Below are positions 49,758-59,568 of a DNA stretch of 64,000 bases, piece after piece. The translations under genes were made by a program, and so were the position numbers. The stretch comes from Jacaranda mimosifolia. Lineage: Eukaryota > Streptophyta > Magnoliopsida > Lamiales > Bignoniaceae. Numbering within the stretch: the first letter of the stretch is position 1; each line of letters starts with the position of its first letter. The notes beneath the pieces were generated by a model, which saw only the letters and a program-made list of their open reading frames with translations, searched no databases and was not told where the DNA came from. The DNA lies in assembly GCA_018894105.1 (NCBI GenBank), contig CM032133.1, positions 21,280,501-21,344,500 of the forward strand, written 5' to 3'.

Positions 49758-50344
49758 AGATTGATCAAAATCTTGAGTAGAAATTTAGTATTAGAAGCTA
49801 AGGAAAAAGACAAGATTGGAATAAGAGTCTAAGTATAGGTATTCAAATTCTGTGGCTCATCCACTCTATAAATATTCGAATGTGTTTATTATTTTGATAT
49901 GGTTGCATGGTGATTGTTAGCTGGCAGAGGGTTTTAGACTAGTAAATTGGGAGAAGAAGAAAGAATAGGAAAGTATGATTAAAAGGGGAAATCAGCAAAA
50001 CCCTCGGCGGTTCTTCCGCCATGCCCACGTCTGTCTGTCAAGATTCCTCGCAAGTTAATTTGAGGAAGCTTAGACTATTTCTTGGATGAAGGCTCCTTCC
50101 TACCTATTTTCCTGATCACTAAAGAATCCATGAGCACATGGATTCAACAGATTTTTTTTTTTTCTTTGTGTGTGAGTGTGTGTGAATTTTACTGACATTC
50201 CTTTTACAGCTTAGCCCTGGATTAATTACACAGTTGGATGAAACGTTGTAGCCTGCAGGCTACAGCTTTGTGTTTCGTCTTCGGTCTTACACGGAGAAGT
50301 TAGAGCTCTTCTTGGAGTCATCAGAATCATTATATAAATTTAGA
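49758..50344. promoter_or_regulatory. 5' flank of the bHLH gene
   Basis: This is the presumed leader and promoter of the RHD6/RSL1-type gene. The plus-strand CTATAAATATTCG at 49866-49878 reads as a TATA-like box on the coding strand. A T run with GTGTGTGAGTGTGTGTG follows at about 50153-50184. No other gene is visible. I did not identify a defined root-hair element. Confidence 0.35.
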
Positions 50345-50815
50345 TAATGCAATGTTTGGTGTTATTTTTATTGTTGCAGAAAAATTATTGTGGTGAAATG
50401 TATTTTCAAATATTGCATAAGGGAATGTAATGGAAATGCGTTTGAATGAATTATTGAAAATAATTAATGCAATGCATTTTTGGGAAAAACGCCTTTGGAT
50501 GAGTTATTATGGAATATATATATGTATATATATTTTTTTATGTAAATATTTTCCATATAAAATTTTTCTTTTTTTGTTAGTAATGTAACATCACATTTCA
50601 TGATTAGAAAATATAAAAAAATTTAAATGGACATAATAATTACAATGTGTATAATATAAAAGAAAGGGTAGTTTGTAAAAATAAAAATTTATTTTAAGAT
50701 AATATTTTGACAGAATGAAAATATCACTCCCAAAAAATTTAATTAGTTACCAAATGTGTTCTGGTTTCTGAAAAATGAAAATGCATATTTAGAAATAACA
50801 CCAAATAAAACATTA
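50345..50815. mobile_element. MITE-like element with TTTGGTGTTATTT inverted ends
   Basis: The left end TAATGCAATGTTTGGTGTTATTT is matched in reverse complement by AAATAACACCAAATAAAACATTA at the right, with a small mismatch block. The interior of about 470 bases is AT-rich and non-coding. It also has inner palindromic words such as AATGCATTTT. Target duplication is not clear. It lies upstream of the bHLH gene, so it could affect its promoter, but nothing in the sequence shows that it does. Confidence 0.5.
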
Positions 50816-53468
50816 AATTAAATTATCAGTTGATTACTCTACATTGAATTAAATTAAACTGGGTGACTTCGAATTATTACATATTGTTTGGCATCATATT
50901 TGAATAAGCATTCAGACCGTAAAATAGACTTTTTAATACGGATTATCTAAAAACTGTTATTACCTTCCATTGGATAATTGGAAAGAACACATTTTAAGTA
51001 GCTGATACGGACATTATTAGAAAGACAATTTTATCCTCGAATATAGTCAAAATCACCAAACACTTCAAGAATCTACATTTTTTTTTTAAATGGATCGATC
51101 TTACCCAACAATTGTCCCAATCTACAATCTTCAGTCCTTGCAGTCTATCAATGGCTTGTGCCATCATCCTATTCGTCCACAGGGACACAACGAACAAATT
51201 CACGTCGATTTACTACAATAAATATTTCAGAATTAGATAAATTAGGTATGTATTTTTTTTATTATCGCTCTAGATAGTTTAGCTCCGACCCATATTTCAA
51301 CCTCCAACTTAAACGGCATAGAGTCATAACTAAAATCCTCCCAATAACTCTTAATTGTTTATTGTATTTCATATCCTAAGCTACATCATCTGACCTAATT
51401 CAAGGACCAGAAAATTACAAATAGATTGCTCGGGTTTGTCCTATTTGGACCAGACCGGGTCAGTTGCATGTTTGCACATGGCCATGGAAAAGTTTGTGAG
51501 AAATCACTAAAAGAATTTGCATTACCGAAGGTGAAATCCACTGCAAAATGCACCCTACTAATAAGCACCTCCTTTCAAGAACCAAAATCGATGCTATCGA
51601 TCAATCAATCTTACTTTCTAACAATCAGCTAATTAAAATCTCTAAATGTTTCAAAGAACATAGGGTTGTGAATTTGTATAAAAACTTTATTGTAATTATT
51701 GATGTTCATTTCCAGCTTAAAAGTATATGATGGGTTTGCCCTTCCTCCTACTTACTTAAATCACAATTCATAATCATTCTTGCATTATACATTCAATTCA
51801 GAATTCTTTCATATGATAATTGCTCCATATATTCTAACACATGTAGATTTGTAAAGATATTTTTTTTTATTGATTTTTAACTGCATAATAGATACAAATG
51901 TAAAGTTGTTAAGATCTTTAAACTAAAATACAAATCCTTATTTTTTAAAAAGAACTTATAAAATTTTAATATCATATTCTGGGAGTTTATAAACTCCGTA
52001 CTTTAAAATTTTAAGATTTTACCATACGCTTTATAATATCTTAAACATCCTATAAGATATTTTGAGAAATATATAAGCTCATCCGATCACCCTCTAGCTT
52101 AATCAATAAGAGCTAAATAATCAAACATTTACAGCTATAAGTAGCCACTATAATGCACCTGACGAACTCATTAATTTACGCGTTCCCCGGCCAGATTTGC
52201 TTTAATTAAATGGTTTATGACCCATGAATGCCCTACCTTTCTTTCTGGTTCATGAATGTTAGCACATGGACATGTATTTTGTCTAAGTGGGGGGTTTCAA
52301 TTCTGCACAATTGCTATAGCATCATATTTCCCAAGATCTCAGGATAATAGGGAAAAAAAAAAACTTAGTACAGAATGAGGGCAAGATTTTGCAGATAAAA
52401 AAAATAAAAAAATAAAAAAAAGAAGCAAGAGAATGGATGGAAATTGCTAGGAGAATATCATCCTTCACTGCCTAAAACCAGCTCACAACAAAAGGAGAGA
52501 ACAGAGTAAGATATATACAAAAGTCCCCGCTACGAGATTAGGTTCGTTCATTTACAAATCTGAGAGTTAAAGAGGAAAATACGTTAACAGAGTGGACATA
52601 ATTTGCTTGATGAGCAACCAAATACAAGGATAAACCCAAAAGACAACATAATTTTTGTGGCACACGGTCCATTTCCCAACAACATAGAGGGAACTAAGCC
52701 ATACATTGACTTGGAAAACCACAAATCTAGCAACAAAATACTTGAAATCAGGCAACAAAAGCAGCAGAACCTGCGTCTTGTGTTCAGAAATGAAAGTATG
52801 AATATATTTGTGTAATAAAATTGAGATAAGATAGCTCTGTGTCAAAACAAAAATTCCTAGCAGGATTAGAAGTCAAATATTGTAAACATGAAACTATCTG
52901 GAGTAAATGACATCATAGGATATAAATGAATTTCATTTGACAAATGTCGAATCAATACCTTAGCTGAAGTACAGCTGCTCATTGGCCCACTGAACAAGCA
53001 GGTAATGAAGTCTGTGGCACTTCTTCTGTTAACCTGCAATTTTGCATTGACTTCTCAAAGGGAAACAGAAACACCCCTAGACAACAATTTCTATGGCATG
53101 CATCAGAGAGAGAGGAGGCAATGCATGGCCATAGCAGAAAACATAAGAATCTACGCAAAAGAATGTAATGTAGTATGGTATTATCCCTAGTATTTAAATA
53201 AGCTCCTGGAATCTAAAGTTAGAACTTGATTCTGCCTTATTGCCAAAGCAGTTCATCTAGCTTACTAACCAAATTCTACAAAAATTCACCATTTTTGCTG
53301 TTAGATTTGATGCTTGCAGTCCTTAATGAAAAACTTGTACAGTGGAAATGTCAAGTCAATAGGAAAACCTTTTGTTGGCGCCCAGGAAAGCAAGCATGCC
53401 CAAATATTGTAAAAGTAAATTGACAGATTCTGTATGTTAACTAATAAAATTAGGTATCAATGCAATTC
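50816..53468. other. Intergenic stretch and 3' flank of the DRB gene
   Basis: No independent gene is supported. The segment near 51940-52094 ends ATAAGCTCATCCGATCACCCTCTA, a decayed inverted copy of the 7179-7542 MITE end. Bases 52950-53468 may hold a 3' UTR or an alternative last exon of the DRB gene: a plausible 3' splice site (minus strand CTGCTTGTTCAG) ends at about 52994. The frames here are short and domain-free. Confidence 0.4.
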
Positions 53469-56112
53469 TTACGGAGATTGATCTCGCACATTCTTTTTGC
53501 CCTTCTTGTTTTTACGATTCCGTTTTTTTCCAGAAGTTAAGCATACCAGAGCTTGTCCTGAAGCTGGAGGCACAAATACATTTGGAGGAGCCATTGCCTC
53601 TGATGAGGTTTGGAATTTAGGCTTTTTTAACTCATGGGGGTACTGCTCTGTGGCTTGGTTATCAGAAAGTTGTTCCAAGGTAGACTCTGGTAGCCCCATT
53701 TGAATAGCAGGAAAAGGTGCTAATAAGCTAGATTTTGAAATTGAAGGTAAAGGACCAGGAATGGTGCCTTCACTAACATCGACTTCTTTTCTCTTATTAA
53801 CTGATGAAAGTGCACCATTATCTTCCAACAGGTTCACTCCAGCAGGAATATTGCCACTCTGGACACTGGATGAATCCTTGGTGCTCTCCAATGGGTGCAC
53901 TCCAGCAGGTAAAATGCCACCCTGGACACTGAATGAATCCTTGGCTTTCTTTAATTCATCATAATCCTTAAATTTTGACTTAACTATCTCTGACATTGTA
54001 GTACTAGATTCAGAGTCTGCAACAATGGCTATGTCAGTATCGCCAACTAGTTATTCACCAAATACAAACTTAGAAAGGATATACCAATAATACAGTTCAG
54101 TTGTGTTTAAGTCACCTAAAATTGATAAAATAGCTGAACGTGCTGCAAATTGCTCAGCCTCTTTCCTACTTTTTCCAGCAGCGCCAATGTAATTAATACC
54201 ATTTAAAACCAATGATGACACAAATATGGGAAGGATCACCGCCTTTGTCGCATTTGTGACATAAGTAGGTGGATTCAAATTCATCTTCAAAACATACTGA
54301 TTAATGATTGACTTGCAAAAGCTTGTATCCTGTCCAAGTATTGAAAGGGCAACGAATAACAAGAGAAGCGAAAAATCAGTCAGGAATTTCAACAGCCTTA
54401 GGACACAAGTATCTAGGCCAAAAAGAAACAAAATAATAAAAATTAAAAAAAAAGAAAAAAAAGGAAGAGCAAGCCACTTCATTCAAAACCTTTTCTGAAT
54501 TGAAACAAAATAAAGTCAAAGCTGCGCTTAATTTCTATTCAGCTCAAGCACTAACACACCACCATGCAGGATCTAGTAATAGATAAAGAATCTTGCAAGT
54601 ATATCCCACAATCAAGAGCATCATAGACATGACAATCAGTTATCAAAAGACTCTGATTATTTGCTAAAAATACATTACCAAAGTATCACAAAAGTTTAAC
54701 TGCTTAGAATGGCAAAAAGAGAAAAGGAATAAAAAGGAAATAATCAGATAAGGTGGAAATCTCCCAAAGAAATTTCATATCATATGAATCTTCATGCATC
54801 TTGCATCAATATAACCGAAAGACTACATGCCACACCAAACTAAGGAACAAAACAGCCAAATTCATCATAGCTATCAAAATAAGTGAGATGGCTTCAAAAC
54901 AACCTAGAAATTGTCAAATTGCAATAGATTCTAGAATGTAAATCAAGCTTTGCTAGTTAATGAATATTAAAGCTGTTTAACAAAAGGAATTGATATCATT
55001 TTAACTGCGACCCACCTCAAGTATAAGTGAAGATCCCTCATTCTTTACTTTTTCTCGAATGCCAATGAGCGCAAGCTTGGCAGCATCTTGTTCTGCCATC
55101 TTCCTATTTGGAAACGTATTTGGCGATGTGAAGCATGTTCCATCCACCCACACGTGAGATCTAAATTGGGGTGCATGTGGAGCTCCTTCGATAGAAGTTT
55201 TATATAATGGAAGTGGTATAGAAGCTCTTTGTGTGTATTCTTGCAGACGGTTCTTGCACCAGCATTCTTCAGGGACACCTATAAATTCAAACACAATCAG
55301 GTAATAAGCAATTGAGAAGACATTTCTGTCACACATATAGCAAAATTTAGGATAGGCAATATATATGAGAACTAAAGAAGCAAAAGAAACACAGTAGGCA
55401 AGGCAGAAAGACAAAAAGTAGTAAAACCAATCAATGAACAACAATTGATAGAGCTGCATACCTTTCTGTTAAAGACAACTTGTGACTTAATCTCCATATC
55501 CTAAAATTTTATAACTATCATGTCAAATCTTAAATCCCGGAAATGCTTGAAAGCTCAAAGCAACATCCCAAATACTAATTTGGCAAATCCTAGGTCCCCA
55601 AGAACTTTGGGGCAAAAACAAGTCCCTTCTTTAGCACGGAAGTGGATAACAGGGAAAATACAGGCAAGATGGATAAGTCAAATACAACCAAAGCAAGCAA
55701 GATGCACACGGTTTAATAGGATAACAGGGAAAAATACACCATGCAACAAGTATGCACTCTATGTTTCAATTCAATAAAAATAAAATGGTGCATGAAACAA
55801 AAATATTGCACAAATATGGACTGACAAGATAAATAAACAGATACACATCAATTTCGGTAAGTTAGCTTTTAAAAAAGATCAAATAAAAGAAAGATAAACA
55901 GTGGGGGAAAATAATAATGATGGTTGAAAGCTGGGGTTTTGCTCAAAATAAAGGAAATGCCATAAACAATCAAACAAATTGAAGAGTAAAACTGAAATAA
56001 AACAAACCCACCGAAAAACATGAACCAATTACGCCGAAAACACACAAAGAGGCCGAAAAGGGAAATTTTTACCAGGAGGAGGAGGCTGAAGCTGAGGGTC
56101 AGGCACAGACAT
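53469..56112 (-). CDS. Double-stranded-RNA-binding protein (DRB family), two dsRBDs
   Basis: Four exons on the minus strand, 56112-56073, 55278-55016, 54329-54116 and 54016-53469, give 354 residues with all junctions GT-AG and in frame. After a Pro-rich start (MSVPDPQLQPPPPG), dsRBD1 spans about 17-88, with WCKNRLQEYTQRASIPLP, FTSPNTFPNRKMAEQDAAK and LALIG. dsRBD2 (about 103-172) is more diverged: FCKSIINQYVLKMNLNPP then SRKEAEQFAARSAILSIL. The C-terminal half is disordered-looking, with a duplicated segment (DSFSVQGGILPAGVHPLES and DSSSVQSGNIPAGVNLLED, about 199-240) and a Lys-rich tail (KKRNRKNKKGKKNVRDQ) that could be a nuclear signal. Family members help Dicer-like enzymes in small-RNA production. 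Which DRB this is (HYL1, DRB4 or another) I cannot say. The stop at 53471-53469 overlaps a good splice donor (GTAAGAA), so an alternative 3' exon is possible. Confidence 0.88.
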
Positions 56113-56696
56113 GTTACTTGTGATGTATTATTCCGAAACACCCAATTCTCCTTTTTGATAAATGGTAATGAAAATGTGGTGTTTAGGGTATTCACCGATT
56201 AATTCACTCCGGTGAGTAAGGAGAGTGACCCCCCAGTGGCGTCCACTCCGGAGATTTTCATATGACTTTGGCTCAAATTTTGGGATAAGGGCCTATTAAT
56301 CTGATTATTTACCTGCTTATTAATGACTTATTGGTATAAATTACTTCGATTCTTATTTTTTATTTTTATTTTTAAATTTTTGAAACGTTTTCAAATGTGA
56401 TTCATGTCATGGGCATAGATTTTTGGATAATCCATGTCATTTATATTTGACGTTTAAATTTTATCATATACTAATTATAGAAAATTTTAATTTTTTATAA
56501 TAAATATTTTAATTAGTTGTTAGCATCAAATGTAATATTTTGTAAATTTCTTAATATTTGTTAAATCATCTTTCTAATTTGTTATTATATTTTATAATTT
56601 GATCAAAATTGAGTAATTATACATAAGTGACTAATAATAATATATAATAGAATAATATATTCTTAAAAAAACTTCATTGATTAAAGGAAATATATG
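56113..56696. promoter_or_regulatory. 5' flank of the DRB gene
   Basis: Presumed promoter and leader of the minus-strand DRB gene. The first ~150 bases are GC-richer, then AT-rich up to the LTR that starts at 56697. No confident TATA box was identified. The nearby retrotransposon begins only about 585 bases from the start codon. Confidence 0.4.
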
Positions 56697-57368
56697 TGAT
56701 ATGGGGGTTAGCCCATTAGGCCCACTAAAGCTGTTTGATCCAACAAACCCAAGACTGTTGCACAACCATTAGGGTCGAGATGCTAAAACTTTAGTCGACC
56801 CTCGAGGTCGAGATGTTCGACCTCGATGTCAACTTAAGCACCAAAGAAACCATAGCGGTCAGTAGTTGCGACTCTAACCACCCATTGCATCTGCATTTAA
56901 TGCGGTCCAACTGCCAGCATGTCTACATTAATTAACATGACGGCGCATCACTTTTGCCATTAATGTTGTCACCTCCGCATTAATAACGGTAAGGATCCCC
57001 TTTTCGGCTGGCGCACTCCCTAGATAGGTCGAAAAGGCCTACCCTGTCCCTACTGGTGGGGTCCATGTGTGAAATATGCAAAAGGGTATAACGATCTTTT
57101 TACCTCAACATAAACACTATAAATACTCCATACTACAGGAACTAAGGTAAGAAATATACACTCATTAATAAGCTGTTACTCTGCTCAACCAAATTTCACG
57201 TTGATTTACTGACTTTAGCATCGGAAAGTCTTAGCCGAGGACCCTCTCGACTAGCCTGACGTTTGCTCCTTGGTTGCAGATTCTACCCACGTTCCTAGTA
57301 AGCATCTTTTATGTCGAGATAATACACTAGTTGAGGTCTGAAGACTCATCGGATAAAGAAAAACATCA
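56697..57368 (+). repeat. 5' LTR of the gypsy element, with primer binding site just after
   Basis: The 672-bp LTR runs from TGATATGGGG to CATCA. TATAAATA is at 57118-57125. Directly after it comes TTTTGGCACCATCTGTGGGA (57373-57392), the form of primer binding site common in plant gypsy elements (compare TGGCGCCGTCTGTGGG). The same LTR family gave the solo LTR at 13541-14217. Confidence 0.85.
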
Positions 57369-57399
57369 TAATTTTGGCACCATCTGTGGGAAAGGGCTT

Positions 57400-59130
57400 T
57401 TACAGCAAAAAATGGTCGAAACCAAGCGTATCACTTCCGAGAGATATAATGATCGACGCTCGCCCCCACCACCTTCGTTGCCTACGCAGGAGTGGCCCAA
57501 TCAGCAAGTAGAATGCCCTAGCTCTCAACTTGAGTAGGTGGTCACATTGACTATTCCTCAACTCATGCGGATGATTAGCGATCAGATCTCCGCCCAACTT
57601 TCCGCTCACCTAGCTGCCGCCTTACATAAGCATAACAATCTACCGGTGGTAGTAGTGAGAGCCACGCTCTTTCTATCGCGCTAGGAGGAGCGACTCTCGA
57701 GGGAAGATAGGATCAGGAATGAAACTCGCTCGAACTCGAGCAGATGAGAACTAAGTCCCGGGCGCTTCCCTCGTGATGAATCTCGACACCATCCACGTGA
57801 GGAAGTGATAGATTCAATGGATCATTGCGTTTGACCCAATCGAGCCCAGCAGAGCGAGCGGGTCTAACTCCTCAGATCTCTCCCTAGTCGGGTATGTCAA
57901 GAGCTGACAGGGATGAACGGGAAGAAGTTTCGCATCAGATTCAGTAGCTTAATAGGAGGTTGAAGGAAATTTCAAAGAGAAATTTGGATCAAACTTAGTT
58001 TGGTAATGTCCCCAGATTCCAATGGGAGAGGGAATCCTCCTTCGTCCAGGAAATCATTGATGAACGCATTATGTTGGATGCAAAAGTCCCCACCGGATTG
58101 CCTTGGTTTGATGGATCCGCAGACCCGAATGGGCATCTCTTGCAATTTGAACACATAATGCAATTACATGGCCATAGCGACCATATACACGCAAAAAAGT
58201 TGATCACCACCTTTTAGGGAATAAAGTTGGAGTGGTTTGTCAAACTTGACCCCACATCTATATTTTCTTATGATCAGCTCCATGACAACTTCTCACACTA
58301 GTTCGCTAGTAGGAGAAAGGGAAAGCTGCCTCACATTCACCTTTATACAGTAAAGCAAAATGAGAGTGAATCTTTGGGGGACTTTTTCTCCTAATTTAAT
58401 ACAGAAGTTCTAAAAATCGACAACCCTCGCATCGAATTCTTGATTGATGTTTTGTTTTTGGGTCTCAAACATAGAGAATGCGCCAATGCTCTGGTCAGGG
58501 AGAGGCCGCATACAATGGAGGAGCTCCTCAACCTGGCGGAAAGGTGTATAGCCTAAGAAGAGATGAATAAGATGAAATTTGGTAGAGGAGAATCAGACAA
58601 AAAGAGAGGCAAGAAGAAGGATGACATGTACCAGAAGGAAGGTCATCGTTCCCCAATCAAGCATTTCCACAATTATGCACTACTAAACACCCCTAGGAAA
58701 GAGGTCTTATTCGCTATACAACACGACATCCTCCTGAAAAGATCGAGAAAGATTAATGAAACAGAAGCTATGAAGAACTCCAAAAAATATTGTCATTTCC
58801 ATTGACAAAAAGGACATGACACGAAGAATTGTTTCAACCTCCAAGATGGAATTGAATGCCTCATCAGACAGGGTCACCTCAAAAAATACATCAACTAAAA
58901 AACCCTACAAGCTATGGCTCAGGTCGACCAGGCTCCCCGTAGAGAACGGTCGGCCAGTCCATATAGAAAAGATAGAGGAAAGCAGACAGTTGATGAGGGC
59001 TGCCTATCTTTAAGGAGAGTTATTGATACGATTGCGGGAGGGCCAATAGGAGAATCCAAGAACGCAAGGAAACAAGCGCAAAGACATCTTGAATCCGATA
59101 GGTCGATGCAAACTAGGCCAGTCTGACAGC
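57400..59130 (+). pseudogene. Gypsy gag region, degenerate
   Basis: Decayed gag reading across frames: ERIMLDAKVPTGLPWFDGS near 58050, PNGHLLQFEHIMQLHGHSD near 58130, FASRRKGKLPHIHLYTVKQ near 58300, the ESLGDFF block near 58370 and ERPHTMEELLNLAERCIA near 58500. These match the Retrotrans_gag pattern (a capsid-like domain). A Lys-rich region follows at 58563-58700, then a cysteine/histidine-poor linker. Several stops interrupt it, so it cannot give a full protein. Confidence 0.75.
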
Positions 59131-59206
59131 TCTCCACAAGTGCCGAACTTATATCTTTCTCGAATTCTGACCTCTCACACCTAGGAGGCATGGACTAAGA
59201 AGCAAC

Positions 59207-59568
59207 TTGGATTGCCTATTAGTGGTTTTGGTGGAAATTATGAACTTTGAAATCAGAAAGGTTTTGATGGACAATGGGAGTTATGTGAACATAATCTTTC
59301 TGTCCACCTTAGAAAGGATGAAGTTAGGGGAGTTGAAATTTGATCCTATTGGAACGCCTTTCGTCGGATTTAGGGGATCGAAGCTTGTACATGTTGGATC
59401 TATCAATTTGTCCACCTCATTCGGTGAAACTCCCAAAAGGCACACTCTCATGATCGATTTCTTGATCATTGATACGCCTTTTGCTTATAATACCATCCTT
59501 GGAAAACCAACGCTAAATGATTTCCAGGCGATTGTATCTACATATCACATGAAAGTCAAATTCTCGAC
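59207..59568 (+). pseudogene. Gypsy aspartic protease fragment, cut by an LTR insertion
   Basis: The frame from 59207 reads EIRKVLMDNGSYVNIIFLST, the plant gypsy protease pattern in which the usual active site is DTGSS, here changed to DNGSY. It continues with FVGFRGSKLVHVGSI, the flap-like region, and TILGKPTLNDFQAIVSTYH, the segment that normally leads to reverse transcriptase. After KVKFST the frame passes into foreign LTR sequence at 59569 and ends at 59602. Confidence 0.82.

Larger units (their letters stand above)
56697..59568 (+). mobile_element. Ty3/gypsy retrotransposon, 5' part (LTR, gag, protease), interrupted at 59568
   Basis: An LTR, a primer-binding-like site, gag-like and protease-like coding sequence follow each other on the plus strand. 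The element is cut at 59568 by the insertion of another gypsy-type LTR. Its remaining pol and 3' LTR would lie beyond 64000, if they still exist. The order and motifs suit the Tat/Athila group more than chromoviruses, which is an inference. Confidence 0.82.
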
